A stretch of 64,000 nucleotides of DNA. Source: Shewanella gaetbuli. GTDB taxonomy: Bacteria; Pseudomonadota; Gammaproteobacteria; Enterobacterales; Shewanellaceae. The position numbers and the translations under genes were made by a program. This document shows, one piece after another, positions 9,495 through 18,086 of the stretch (within the stretch, counting starts at the first letter, position 1; the number at the start of each line of letters is the position of its first letter). The DNA is taken from positions 186,001 through 250,000 of the forward strand of contig NZ_JAKIKP010000002.1 of the NCBI RefSeq assembly GCF_023284065.1. Reading direction: 5' to 3'. The notes below the pieces were generated by a model, which saw nothing but the letters and a program-made list of their open reading frames with translations, did not search any database and was not told where the DNA came from.

Positions 9495-9520
9495 ACACCC
9501 GCTTAATGCGGGTGTCTTTT
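9495..9520 (+). terminator. Rho-independent terminator after the dcu-like gene
   Basis: Stem ACACCCGC / GCGGGTGT with a TTAAT loop, then CTTTTTATT. It lies 32 bp after the stop codon. Confidence 0.9.
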
Positions 9521-9557
9521 TATTGAAAACTGAATTTAAAACAGTCGTGAAAACTGA

Positions 9558-9902
9558 TTAGTTTTGCTTTCTAACAAACTTTGATTTAAGCATCATCTGC
9601 CCATGACCATCGACTTTACAATCAATGTCGTGGTCAGCATCCACAAAACGCTTAATAACAGCCTTGGTTCCCACTTTAAGTACTAAAGAAGAACCCTTTA
9701 CTTTAAGGTCTTTAATAAGCGTTACTTTGTCATCTTCAGCCAGTAAATTACCTACAGCATCTTTTAAAATAATGGCATCAGGGTCAACCACAACTTCATT
9801 CGGATTCCATTCATGGGCACATTCAGGACAAATTAATAATGAACCATCTGAATAAGCATAGGGAGATTCACATTTTGGACAAGGTGGTATGGTATCGCTC
9901 AT
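9558..9902 (-). CDS. yjdM: Zinc-ribbon protein YjdM (PhnA family)
   Basis: 114 residues. The N-terminal zinc ribbon CPKCESPYAYSDGSLLICPECAHEW carries two CxxC pairs. The SH3-like C-terminal domain has KDAVGNLLAEDDKVTLIKDLKVKGSSLVLKVGT, diagnostic of the YjdM/PhnA family. Despite the old name PhnA, the E. coli protein is not phosphonoacetate hydrolase and its function is unsettled. It is a single gene facing the dcu-like gene; the region between holds the latter's terminator. Confidence 0.92.
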   Translation of the reverse strand: MSDTIPPCPKCESPYAYSDGSLLICPECAHEWNPNEVVVDPDAIILKDAVGNLLAEDDKVTLIKDLKVKGSSLVLKVGTKAVIKRFVDADHDIDCKVDGHGQMMLKSKFVRKQN

Positions 9903-10000
9903 GGATAAGTCTCTTTAATTTATAAACGGTGACGGTTCAAGCATTGTGCAAGACTTACCCGATAAAGCCGAATAAGCGCAGCGAAAGTCTAAACCAAAAA

Positions 10001-10030
10001 ATGATAATGGCATTATAATAAAATTATCAT
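10001..10030. repeat. AT-rich inverted repeat downstream of the RHH gene
   Basis: ATGATAAT (10001-10008), the palindrome ATTATAAT (10012-10019) and ATTATCAT (10023-10030). The first and third boxes are exact inverted copies. The same two words occur at 10291-10309 in the RHH gene's upstream region. Confidence 0.5.
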
Positions 10031-10081
10031 ATATCAGCCAGTCTACATTCATTGGTTCAACTGGCTTGTGTCAAATATTGG

Positions 10082-10270
10082 CTAAATTTTTACTTTAGGA
10101 TTATGTGTCGGTTGATTGCCATAGGTCACATCGTGTTGTTCAAGATAGCCTCGAATTAATTGTCGAACTACTTGAGATGGTGTGAGATCTTGCGAGGCAC
10201 ATAGTTGCTCAAAAGCTTGCTTTTTACTTGGGTCTAATAACACGGTGAAGCGAGCGGTTTTATTTTCCAT
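10082..10270 (-). CDS. Small ribbon-helix-helix (CopG/MetJ-type) protein
   Basis: From the ATG at 10270 the protein is 62 residues: MENKTARFTVLLDPSKKQAFEQLCASQDLTPSQVVRQLIRGYLEQ followed by a polar tail. The beta strand (ARFTVLL), helix (SKKQAFEQLCAS) and second helix (TPSQVVRQLIRGYLE) are the classic RHH layout that binds DNA as a dimer through the strand. A TTG at 10288 would add six residues, but no Shine-Dalgarno precedes it. No toxin gene is adjacent, so this looks like a stand-alone regulator. The repeated AT-rich boxes on both sides (10001-10030, 10291-10309) are candidate binding sites. Confidence 0.75.
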   Translation of the reverse strand: MENKTARFTVLLDPSKKQAFEQLCASQDLTPSQVVRQLIRGYLEQHDVTYGNQPTHNPKVKI

Positions 10271-10290
10271 TTCAACAAACTCTATCAAAT

Positions 10291-10309
10291 ATTATCATTT
10301 GATTATAAT
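10291..10309. promoter_or_regulatory. Candidate operator upstream of the RHH gene
   Basis: ATTATCAT-TTG-ATTATAAT directly upstream of the RHH start, sharing both 8-bp words and the 3-bp spacing with the boxes at 10001-10019. Autoregulation is inferred; short dyads of this type suit RHH proteins. Confidence 0.4.
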
Positions 10310-10583
10310 ACCACACCAATTTAAGGCTAACGATGGACAACCCCATCATTGAGTTAGTTGTGGTGTAATAAGCTCATTGAAAAACGGGCTTTAACCTTAA
10401 AAAGCACTCATAAACAAAAATACTTTACCTATGACTTGACCCTGTAGTATTTGCAACGCATATTTATATAACAATGCATTTACATTATTAAATCAATAAT
10501 CAAACCCTTACAGGCAATAATTCAAGGATTGTAATGATAAGCCACCTATTACTACAACCACCCACCATCAGAGCATTAGATTT

Positions 10584-13340
10584 GTGAGTTTAATTGCCCA
10601 TTATTTACATAAGTGGAAAATAAGGCTGTTAATTTTAATTGCTCTTGCTTTGCTGTGGCCAATTCAAGCATTAGTGATTAACAGCCTACAGTCAGACGCA
10701 TTAACACCTTACCCAATCAAAATCCCTGCCAACTTAACGTCAGAAATACGTCAAAACTGGCAGATTCCCCCTAATGCACAAATAGACAGAGTCTTTATTA
10801 GTGGTGGATTTAATGATTGGAATACCAATGAATCTTTTTATCAAATGTCTGCGGTAGACGGTTTTTGGCAGTATCAATTACCTGTATACCCAGGTGATAT
10901 TGAATATAAATTAGTTATTTACCTAAAAAATATCTCTGAGCCAGTATGGATTTTAGACCCACAAAACCCTGCAACTTCAACTAACCCTTGGGGAGGAGAA
11001 AACTCAGTATTACACATTAGTGATTGGCCAAAAATTGCTTTTACGAGTCAAGTTTTAACTTTAGCACTGGCAGGAACATTTTTACTTTTTTGTCTATTAG
11101 AGCCATTATTATATTGGTTACTGCATCAAAAATTACCTTTTTATAAAAAATTGGTGGTCAGTAACATCTTGATTTTAGCTTGTGCTCAAATGCTATTTTT
11201 CAGTTATCAATTGCATCTCAATAGGCAACTGATCAAGCAAGGTCTTATTGATAATGTTCACACTATTCACCTCATATTGAGTGGTAATAACATTAACTTT
11301 AATAACCTATCAAACCAACAGCAAAATCTTGATAGCACATTAGCGCAATTTTTTGTGCCAGCAACCACCCGAGTTGATAAAACTCAAAGTAGTTTATTTC
11401 AAATCACATTGTCTGACTTTGCGGTATTAGATCCCCACGGGGAACTTATTACTTTAAAGCATCGCACTCAAAACCAACATCTACAACAAACCCGAGCGAA
11501 TAATCTGGGGTTCAAAAATACCAATGACTATTTTATGAAGGGTATTTGGCGGGATTTACTCCCTAAAGCATTGAACTTCCCGTTAAATGGACAAATTGTT
11601 ATAGGTTCTCGTCCTTATAATATTAGCCAAGTTGAAACCGCCAGAACCCAAACGGCTGAACTTGTTTTAGGCTTCAGCCAATTTATCCAACCCATTGTAT
11701 ATCGTGGCCAGTTAAAGGGCTTTTATGCTGGTTCAATTCAAGTAAAACTGTATGGTGATGAACTATTGAGAATGCTGTTTTTCCAACTTTTACTTTTTGC
11801 TGGGGTTATTATTTTATCAAGCTGGCTTTATACCCGTGTGGGTAAACTAGTCACCTCTGATATTTTAAAACTTAATCGATGGACTAAAGATATTGTCGGT
11901 GGCAACTTGACCAAAGTACTCAATATTAATAGCCAAGATGAAATTCAACAACTATCTGAAAATTTCAACAAAATGCGTATTTCACTACAAGATAGTTTTA
12001 GCCAAATTGAGCAACAAAATACCAAGTTATATCAAGAAGCTTACTTCAATAGCCTCACTGAGTTACCCAATCGAAAAAAGCTTTATAGTGACCTAGCAAC
12101 GTCACATATCACCGCGTTACTGGTATTAAACATTAACGATTTTGGCGAATTTAATGATTTTTTTGGTGTTAGTGCTGGTGATGAAATATTGATAGAAATC
12201 ACCAAGCGACTCAATTCGTCTTCATTACCTTTAACACTCTATAAAACCGGCCCAGATGAATTTACCGCCATTGTGGAATCACAAGAAAACAGTATCAATG
12301 AAGCAAAGTTAACTCAACTTGCGCAGCAAATTGTCGACATGATTGGTCAACAAGCGTTTATCATTGAGGGAAGTGAATATTATATTTCTATCAGCATAGG
12401 CGGAGCACTTCTGCCCAATGAAGCCAGTAAACCTCAACAAAAACATATTGACCAACTTCATCGGCAGGCCGACTTAGCGCGACGAGTTGCCAAAAAGCAA
12501 CGACTTAAATTTTGTATCTTTCAGCCGCAGATGGCGAATAGTGAAGCCTTTAAAGATAATATGCGCCTAAGCCAAATGCTTGCACAAGCGGCCAATGAGC
12601 AATGGGTAACACCTTATGTCCAATTGATTGCTCCCTTAACCGGTGGCGCAATAAAATTTGAATGTCTAATGCGGATCACCTTGCCAAATAAGGTCGTATT
12701 AGCACCTGCCCAATTTATGCAGGCAGCAAGACATTCACGGCTTTATAGCCAGCTCATGCGTACCATGCTACAAAAATCGATACAATTATTTAAAGATCAA
12801 CCCTATGAGTTTGCAGTTAATATCACTTTAGATGATATTGCTATCCCGCAAAACTTAAATGCCATTTTAGCCTTACTAAAACAAGAGCCTGACACCTGTA
12901 AAAGACTCAACTTTGAATTATTAGAAAGTGAAGAAATCACCAATTATGACGCGGTAGAGCAATTTATAAAATTAGTTAAGCCCTATGGCTGTAAAATTGC
13001 CATCGATGACTTTGGTTCAGGCTATTCTAACTTTGTGCATTTACTCAGCTTAGATATTGATATTATTAAAATTGACGGCTCTTTGATAAAGCATTTAGAC
13101 AGTGATCCCAAAGCACAATTATTGGTTGAAACTGTAGCGAGCTTTTCACAAAAAATGGCCATTACCACGGTGGCCGAATTTGTTGAAAACGAGTCAATTT
13201 TAGCCCTTCTGAATCAATATAATATTGATTATGCTCAAGGATATTTACTCGGCAAACCCGAGCCCTCGATAGCGCAGGCGCTTGAATGCTATTTACCGCA
13301 ACTGGCCACCGCAAAAACAATCGATACTTCGACTCATTAA
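10584..13340 (+). CDS. Membrane GGDEF-EAL protein with N-terminal glycogen-binding-like domain
   Basis: 918 residues from a GTG start. Order: transmembrane helix (about 13-33); an immunoglobulin-like module resembling CBM48/AMPK glycogen-binding domains (about 65-146: FISGGFNDWN, DGFWQYQLPVYPGDIEYKLVI, WILDPQNP); two transmembrane helices (about 155-210); a periplasmic sensor region; a transmembrane helix (about 395-418); HAMP; GGDEF; EAL. The diguanylate cyclase signature is GPDEF (about residue 555) instead of GGDEF, so cyclase activity is doubtful. The EAL domain (about 675-905) has ECL for EAL, FELLES, DDFGSGYSN, IIKIDGS and AEFVEN, so its metal and catalytic acidic residues look intact. 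Best call is a c-di-GMP phosphodiesterase. It converges with, and overlaps by 4 bp, the LRR kinase gene. Confidence 0.87.
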   Translation: MSLIAHYLHKWKIRLLILIALALLWPIQALVINSLQSDALTPYPIKIPANLTSEIRQNWQIPPNAQIDRVFISGGFNDWNTNESFYQMSAVDGFWQYQLPVYPGDIEYKLVIYLKNISEPVWILDPQNPATSTNPWGGENSVLHISDWPKIAFTSQVLTLALAGTFLLFCLLEPLLYWLLHQKLPFYKKLVVSNILILACAQMLFFSYQLHLNRQLIKQGLIDNVHTIHLILSGNNINFNNLSNQQQNLDSTLAQFFVPATTRVDKTQSSLFQITLSDFAVLDPHGELITLKHRTQNQHLQQTRANNLGFKNTNDYFMKGIWRDLLPKALNFPLNGQIVIGSRPYNISQVETARTQTAELVLGFSQFIQPIVYRGQLKGFYAGSIQVKLYGDELLRMLFFQLLLFAGVIILSSWLYTRVGKLVTSDILKLNRWTKDIVGGNLTKVLNINSQDEIQQLSENFNKMRISLQDSFSQIEQQNTKLYQEAYFNSLTELPNRKKLYSDLATSHITALLVLNINDFGEFNDFFGVSAGDEILIEITKRLNSSSLPLTLYKTGPDEFTAIVESQENSINEAKLTQLAQQIVDMIGQQAFIIEGSEYYISISIGGALLPNEASKPQQKHIDQLHRQADLARRVAKKQRLKFCIFQPQMANSEAFKDNMRLSQMLAQAANEQWVTPYVQLIAPLTGGAIKFECLMRITLPNKVVLAPAQFMQAARHSRLYSQLMRTMLQKSIQLFKDQPYEFAVNITLDDIAIPQNLNAILALLKQEPDTCKRLNFELLESEEITNYDAVEQFIKLVKPYGCKIAIDDFGSGYSNFVHLLSLDIDIIKIDGSLIKHLDSDPKAQLLVETVASFSQKMAITTVAEFVENESILALLNQYNIDYAQGYLLGKPEPSIAQALECYLPQLATAKTIDTSTH

Positions 13341-14674
13341 ATGCTGGCTAATAAAGCCGCCACTTCTGCAAAATTTGGCCGCTCATCTACCTTTGGAGCA
13401 AAACACTTTGCAATAATCTCGGTCAATTGAGCCACTGCACGTTGTTCAAGCCTTGCATCATTTGGGTTGACTAGGTTAAGTAAGTCATCCAGTAAACACC
13501 CTAATGCTCGCACTTCAACTTTTTGCATATTGGCTTGTTGATGTATTGGAAGATGCACTAAGTTCGAGGCCGCGCCAAAATCACCAAACAACACATTATC
13601 TTGCTGATTAATCATTATATTGTGAGCATACACATCACCATGACTGACATTTTTATGATGCATATGAGCCATAGTATTGGCGATTTGTAGGCCGATACTG
13701 ACAATCTGCTGTAGTGCGAATTCGGTTTCAGCCAAAAACGTATCTCGGGTACAAGTGATTAACGACGGCGGTAAACCTAAATTTTGGTAACCAGCAGGAA
13801 TAAGCTCCATGATCAACCCGAGTTGATGCGGGTGTGTCTGCTGCTGGTTAATTTGGCCTATTGCAGGGATCAAATTGGCATGTTGCCCTACGGTCAAACA
13901 ACAATCTAATTCATCTGCTGGATAACCGTCACTGGTTATGGCCCCTTTAAATATTTTAACCGCTAACTCATTAGGCAAATGTTGTAAATTTTGCGGTTTA
14001 TGTTGCCAAGTCGCTCGGTAAATCACCCCTGAAGCTCCTTGACCAATTTGAGCCTCTAACTGCAAGTGTTGCGGGTTGATAGTGGGTACGCTGTTATTTA
14101 AGCATTCTGCGACATGATTAAATGAATTACCTGCAAACGCTAACCAAGACAATTTAGGTAAAGTAAACAACCAATCTGGCAGCTCAGTTAATTGGTTAGC
14201 TGATAAGCGTATAAGCTCTAAATTAACGCAATTTTTCATTGAATCTGGCAGTGAAGTTAACTCATTACCTGCTAGGGCTAATTTTCTTAACTGAGTGAGT
14301 TGACCAAAGTTGTGAGGGAGTTGGCTTAATTGGTTATCCGTTAAAATGAGCCATTTGGTCGTTATAGGCAAAGCGTCTGCTGCAATATAGCTAATACGAT
14401 TAGCCTTAAAGCCCACCATTTCCAATTTAGGGCATTGGCTTAGAACTTGTGGTAACTCAGTAAATTGGTTCTGAGATAAAAAAACGATGCGTAAATTAAC
14501 CAATTCACAAAAATTATCAGGTAGGCTAGACAATTGATTATTGGATAAATCCAATATTTCTAAACTGTCTTTTAACGCGATTATTTGCTGGGGAAACTCA
14601 GTTAACTCTTCCACTATTTGAAGACGCTTAATACCGTGTAATTCACCAGATTTTAGTTTAGCAAGAGTGTGCAT
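13337..14674 (-). CDS. Leucine-rich-repeat protein kinase
   Basis: 445 residues from the ATG at 14674 (MHTLAKLKSGEL), chosen because AAAAGG lies just upstream and the extension to 14725 is not family-like. About seven LRRs of the LxxLxLxxNxLxxLP type fill residues 15-200. A Ser/Thr-kinase-like domain follows (about 205-440) with glycine loop GQGASGVIY, AVKIFK, catalytic loop HGDVYAHNIM and FGDFGAAS in place of DFG. The catalytic loop has HGD where HRD is usual, as in other bacterial members of this family. Substrate and role are unknown. The LRRs are of the cytosolic type and no signal peptide is present. Confidence 0.85.
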   Translation of the reverse strand: MHTLAKLKSGELHGIKRLQIVEELTEFPQQIIALKDSLEILDLSNNQLSSLPDNFCELVNLRIVFLSQNQFTELPQVLSQCPKLEMVGFKANRISYIAADALPITTKWLILTDNQLSQLPHNFGQLTQLRKLALAGNELTSLPDSMKNCVNLELIRLSANQLTELPDWLFTLPKLSWLAFAGNSFNHVAECLNNSVPTINPQHLQLEAQIGQGASGVIYRATWQHKPQNLQHLPNELAVKIFKGAITSDGYPADELDCCLTVGQHANLIPAIGQINQQQTHPHQLGLIMELIPAGYQNLGLPPSLITCTRDTFLAETEFALQQIVSIGLQIANTMAHMHHKNVSHGDVYAHNIMINQQDNVLFGDFGAASNLVHLPIHQQANMQKVEVRALGCLLDDLLNLVNPNDARLEQRAVAQLTEIIAKCFAPKVDERPNFAEVAALLASI

Positions 14675-14781
14675 AATAGCCTTTTTAAAAAATAAGCCGC
14701 TGATTATAAAGAAGCCAAATTTCAATTACCATTAAACTTGCTAGCAAAATTAACACGCCCCTCCCCCTCTAAACAAAAAAA

Positions 14782-14802
14782 GACCACTGCATGGCAGTGG
14801 TC
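14782..14802 (-). terminator. Rho-independent terminator of the Old Yellow Enzyme gene
   Basis: Perfect 9-bp stem GACCACTGC / GCAGTGGTC with a 3-nt loop. On the minus strand it is followed by a run of seven T residues. Confidence 0.88.
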
Positions 14803-14935
14803 AAATGGAAGCGAAAAAGTAATATGGGGTTGACTGATGAAGGTCATACTTTTTAGCGGCACGCTTAATAAGTCAAAAATAACAAACTAAAAGTGCATTC
14901 CTTAAAATGATGAAACTAAAACAACCAAGTCAAGG

Positions 14936-15979
14936 TTAAATTAACTCTGCTAACATCGCGTCGTTGTATTCCACTAAAGGTTGTTGATTGCGCACTTTAG
15001 CGACATAATCGGGGTTAGCAATAAATGGGCGACCAATAGCAAGTAAGTCAAACTTGTTGCTTTCAATCGCTTGTGCGCCTGACTCTGCAGTATAACTTCC
15101 TACCCCAACCAACGTTTTAGGGTACACCTTACGTAGGTAGCTCGACACCGTACCGTCTAAGTAATCAAACTCCATTGAATCATCAAAAATACCGGCATGT
15201 ACAAAGGCAATATCGCGTTTGGCAATTTCAGGTAATAGATAATCAAATACGTCACGATCTCGTTTATCACCCGCCATATTAAAATAAGCGCCCGGAGACA
15301 AACGAATTGCGGTTCTGTCTGCGCCAATACTGGCCACCACGGCATCTAATACTTCTAATGCAAAACGAGACATGTTTTCTGGCGTTTGACCATACTCATC
15401 TTCACGGCGGTTACTGTCATGGTGTAAAAACTGGTCAATTAAATACCCATTAGCGCCATGAATCTCAACGCCATCAAAACCTGCTTCAATGGCATTGGCT
15501 GCCGCTTGAGCATAATCATGGACTAATGAATCAATATCTTCTTTGGTTGCCGCTTTGGGTGTTTGGTATTCCAATTCACGCATTCTAGGAACCGTTCCTT
15601 CAACTGCAACAGCTGAAGCAGATAACACATCACCGCCACCAAAAAAGTGTGGATGTGCAACACGGCCTGTATGCCAAAGCTGAGCAAAAATTTTGCCACC
15701 ATTTTCATGAACTGCGCTGGTCACTTTTTTCCAACCGGCTATTTGCTCAGCAGAAAATAGCCCCGGCGTATTAGGGTACCCTTGGCCATCGGGGCGAATA
15801 ATAGTGGCTTCACTAATAATTAAACCAGCCTCAGCACGACGCGCGTAATAATCCACAATTTGTTGAGTAGGAACAAGGTTATCATCAGCCATGCAACGGG
15901 TTAATGGTGCCATTAACAATTTATTGTTTAGGGTCAGGCTGGTGTTTAATGGGTAAGGTTGAAATAAAGTGGTTGTCAT
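14936..15979 (-). CDS. Old Yellow Enzyme family alkene reductase (NemA-like)
   Basis: 347 residues, full length for an FMN-dependent TIM-barrel ene-reductase. Landmarks: LLMAPLTRCMAD (FMN-binding strand 1), AQLWHTGRVAH, DGVEIHGANGYLIDQFLH with the substrate-anchoring His-Gly-Ala-Asn set, NRREDEYG, and LLAIGRPFIANPD near the end. Family enzymes reduce activated alkenes, nitro compounds or N-ethylmaleimide with NADPH. It is divergent from a TetR gene, with three palindromes between them; the first palindrome lies 16 bp upstream of this start, so the TetR protein very probably represses it. Confidence 0.92.
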   Translation of the reverse strand: MTTTLFQPYPLNTSLTLNNKLLMAPLTRCMADDNLVPTQQIVDYYARRAEAGLIISEATIIRPDGQGYPNTPGLFSAEQIAGWKKVTSAVHENGGKIFAQLWHTGRVAHPHFFGGGDVLSASAVAVEGTVPRMRELEYQTPKAATKEDIDSLVHDYAQAAANAIEAGFDGVEIHGANGYLIDQFLHHDSNRREDEYGQTPENMSRFALEVLDAVVASIGADRTAIRLSPGAYFNMAGDKRDRDVFDYLLPEIAKRDIAFVHAGIFDDSMEFDYLDGTVSSYLRKVYPKTLVGVGSYTAESGAQAIESNKFDLLAIGRPFIANPDYVAKVRNQQPLVEYNDAMLAELI

Positions 15980-15994
15980 GGAGAATCTCCTTTC

Positions 15995-16060
15995 TTGAAT
16001 ATGCGTTCAAGATAAACTTAATTGAATGATCATTCAAGTAGTTTTTGAATGTTTATTCAA
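15995..16060. promoter_or_regulatory. Three tandem TetR-type operators between the ene-reductase and TetR genes
   Basis: Three 16-bp palindromes: TTGAATATGCGTTCAA (15995-16010, one mismatch), TTGAATGATCATTCAA (16022-16037, perfect) and TTGAATGTTTATTCAA (16045-16060). Their common arms are TTGAAT/ATTCAA, with centres 27 and 23 bp apart. They lie in the divergent control region and should serve both genes. Confidence 0.8.
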
Positions 16061-16119
16061 AATTAGTTAGAATTACCCTTAATGACACAACACAAACGCG
16101 TAATATAAAGAGTACTGAT

Positions 16120-16698
16120 ATGAGAAATGCAGAGTTTGATCGCCAGGAAGTACTGCGGGGGGCAATGCGTGCTTTTTTGGTAAAAGGTTATGCCAAAACC
16201 AGTATGCAGGATTTAACCAAAGCAACCGGGCTTCATCCTGGCTCTATATATTGCGCATTTGAAAATAAAAAAGGCTTGCTACTTGCAGCCATTAGCCAAT
16301 ACCACGATGACCGCAGCCGTCAGTTTGAGTCATTATTTAATAATGATAATAACCCGCTTGAAAACCTTAAACGCTACTTCAACAACATTGTACAAGAGTG
16401 TTTAAGCTGCGATGCGACTCAAGCGTGTTTATTAACCAAGGCGTTAAGCGAGGTAGGCGAACAAGATGAAGATATTAGTCAATTGATCCACGCCAATTTA
16501 TTCGCGTGGCAAACGGCTATTGAACAAGTACTAGATAAAGCAAAGTCATTGGATTTAATTAATAAACAGGAATCGACTCAAACTCAAGCTCAATATTTAA
16601 TGATGGGGATTTACGGTTTACGGACTTTTGGCCATACTCATCCCAATGAAGAAGTGTTGCAACCGCTAGCAGATAAATTACTTAACAGCTTACTGTAG
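16120..16698 (+). CDS. TetR/AcrR-family transcriptional regulator
   Basis: 192 residues from ATG 16120. The N-terminal helix-turn-helix reads FDRQEVLRGAMRAFLVKGYAKTSMQDLTKATGLHPGSIYCAFENKKGLLLAAI. The ligand domain holds several cysteines (ECLSCDATQACLL), which is notable because NemR-type repressors of ene-reductases sense electrophiles through cysteines. An upstream start at 16045 is possible but would overlap the third palindrome. It is divergent from the ene-reductase gene and probably autoregulated. It abuts the convergent small gene that follows. Confidence 0.9.
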   Translation: MRNAEFDRQEVLRGAMRAFLVKGYAKTSMQDLTKATGLHPGSIYCAFENKKGLLLAAISQYHDDRSRQFESLFNNDNNPLENLKRYFNNIVQECLSCDATQACLLTKALSEVGEQDEDISQLIHANLFAWQTAIEQVLDKAKSLDLINKQESTQTQAQYLMMGIYGLRTFGHTHPNEEVLQPLADKLLNSLL

Positions 16699-16926
16699 TT
16701 AATCGTCGCGAGATTGAGTTCGCTCACCCAATGAGTTAAGGACGTCGCATTCCCCCCTTAATACAGAGACAATGGATTTACCTTGCCTAAATGAGTCAGG
16801 TATCATCACTCGTCCAGATGCACTAACCGGCAGATCTTTTAATACCGCATGGTGCATTTCTAGCCCTGCTGGAGCCTCGTAATATAATACGGTAATTGTT
16901 GCCAATTGTGATTTATCAGCCGCCAT
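16699..16926 (-). CDS. Small conserved protein, probable TIGR02922 family
   Basis: 75 residues with TITVLYYEAPAGLEMHHAVLKDLP, GRVMIPDSFRQGKSIVSVLRGECDVLNSLGER. This matches my recollection of TIGR02922, a short family restricted to Shewanella, Colwellia and relatives, with no known function. The GRVMIP...FRQGKS segment looks like a short beta-rich fold. GGGAAG precedes the ATG at good spacing. It ends one base after the TetR stop, facing it. Confidence 0.65.
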   Translation of the reverse strand: MAADKSQLATITVLYYEAPAGLEMHHAVLKDLPVSASGRVMIPDSFRQGKSIVSVLRGECDVLNSLGERTQSRDD

Positions 16927-17287
16927 TATCTTCCCTTATAACGATTAATCTGGTGAATGGGTTTACTCCAACACTCAGCTAACTGAAGCCTGAACAACTA
17001 TGAGTATACTCACAATGCCATCATCCTTATACATTTTGTAATAATTGTTGTCAAAATTAACGACCCTACACCGTCAAACTTACAAATAAGTCTCTACTAA
17101 ATATAGCTTATCGACAGGTTTTTTAAAGTCGCACCTAAACAGCTTGCAGGTTTCCTGCTAGAATCGAATTCAATTATCAGTCTTATACTCATTGGTATAA
17201 GAATATGATCGACTCAAGCAAAATAAATATCGAGTGATCATACCTTTATGCTAATAAGTATTTCACATTACAACAAAGAGATTTCAG
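16927..17287. other. Intergenic region upstream of the YebC-family gene
   Basis: 361 bp without a gene. It contains one hairpin, CTTATAC-TCATTG-GTATAAG (17182-17201), about 90 bp before the YebC-family start, with no T-tract. Function is not evident. Confidence 0.4.
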
Positions 17288-18010
17288 ATGGGCAGAGCAT
17301 ATCAAAACCGTAAAGAATCCATGGCCAAAACTGCCGGCCAGAAAACCCGCCTTTATTCACGCTATGGTAAAGAAATATACGTATGTGCCAAGCAAGGTGG
17401 TGTCGACCCAGATGGTAACTTGGCCTTAAGAAGCTTAATTTCACGAGCCAAAAAAGATCAAGTTCCAGCACATGTTATTGAACGTGCAATTGAAAAAGCC
17501 CGTGGTGGTGGTGGTGAAGATTACGATACTGCAAGATATGAAGGTTTTGGCCCAGGTGGCTGCATGGTGATTGTTGACTGCCTAACAGACAATGGTAACC
17601 GAACGTTTACTCAAGTTCGCCAAGCCTTTGTTAAGAATGATGCTAAATTAGGCAGCCCAGGTACTGTGGGGCATATGTTTGAACATCAAGCCGTGTTCGT
17701 ATTTGAAGGCGATGATGATGAAGCCATTTTAGAGCTATTAATGATGGCCGATGTTGATGTAACAGATGTTGAACTAGAAGACGGTTTAATCAGCGTATTT
17801 GCCCCTGTTTCTGAATTCAACAATATCAAGGTTGCGTTAACTGAAGCGATGCCTGAAATTGACTTCAAGGTTGAAAACTTATCGTTTGTACCGCAAACCA
17901 TGACAGAAGTATCAGGTGAAGACATTGAAAGTTTTGACAAATTTATTGCAGCATTAGAAGACTGTGATGATGTACAAAACATTTATCATAACGCTGAAAT
18001 TAATGACTAA
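17288..18010 (+). CDS. YebC/PmpR-family protein (second paralogue type)
   Basis: 240 residues with the three-domain YebC architecture: an N-terminal helical domain, [35 protein letters not shown], then [34 protein letters not shown] and the acidic C-terminal domain. YebC proteins were long annotated as transcriptional regulators; recent work links the family to relief of ribosome stalling at proline stretches. The N-terminus [17 protein letters not shown] differs from the canonical MAGHSKW form, placing it nearer the YeeN side of the family. It stands alone, ending at a very strong bidirectional terminator. Confidence 0.88.
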   Translation: MGRAYQNRKESMAKTAGQKTRLYSRYGKEIYVCAKQGGVDPDGNLALRSLISRAKKDQVPAHVIERAIEKARGGGGEDYDTARYEGFGPGGCMVIVDCLTDNGNRTFTQVRQAFVKNDAKLGSPGTVGHMFEHQAVFVFEGDDDEAILELLMMADVDVTDVELEDGLISVFAPVSEFNNIKVALTEAMPEIDFKVENLSFVPQTMTEVSGEDIESFDKFIAALEDCDDVQNIYHNAEIND

Positions 18011-18032
18011 TCTTTAAAAGTTTAATAGCCAT

Positions 18033-18068
18033 AAACACAAAACGCAGCCTAGGCTGCGTTTTGTGTTT
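18033..18068. terminator. Bidirectional terminator, 36-bp perfect palindrome
   Basis: A perfectly symmetrical sequence centred between 18050 and 18051, core AACGCAGCCTAGGCTGCGTT, with T-rich arms on both strands. It separates the convergent YebC-family gene and hibernation-factor gene and should stop transcription from both. Confidence 0.88.
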
Positions 18069-18086
18069 TATATTGATTATGCTTGA

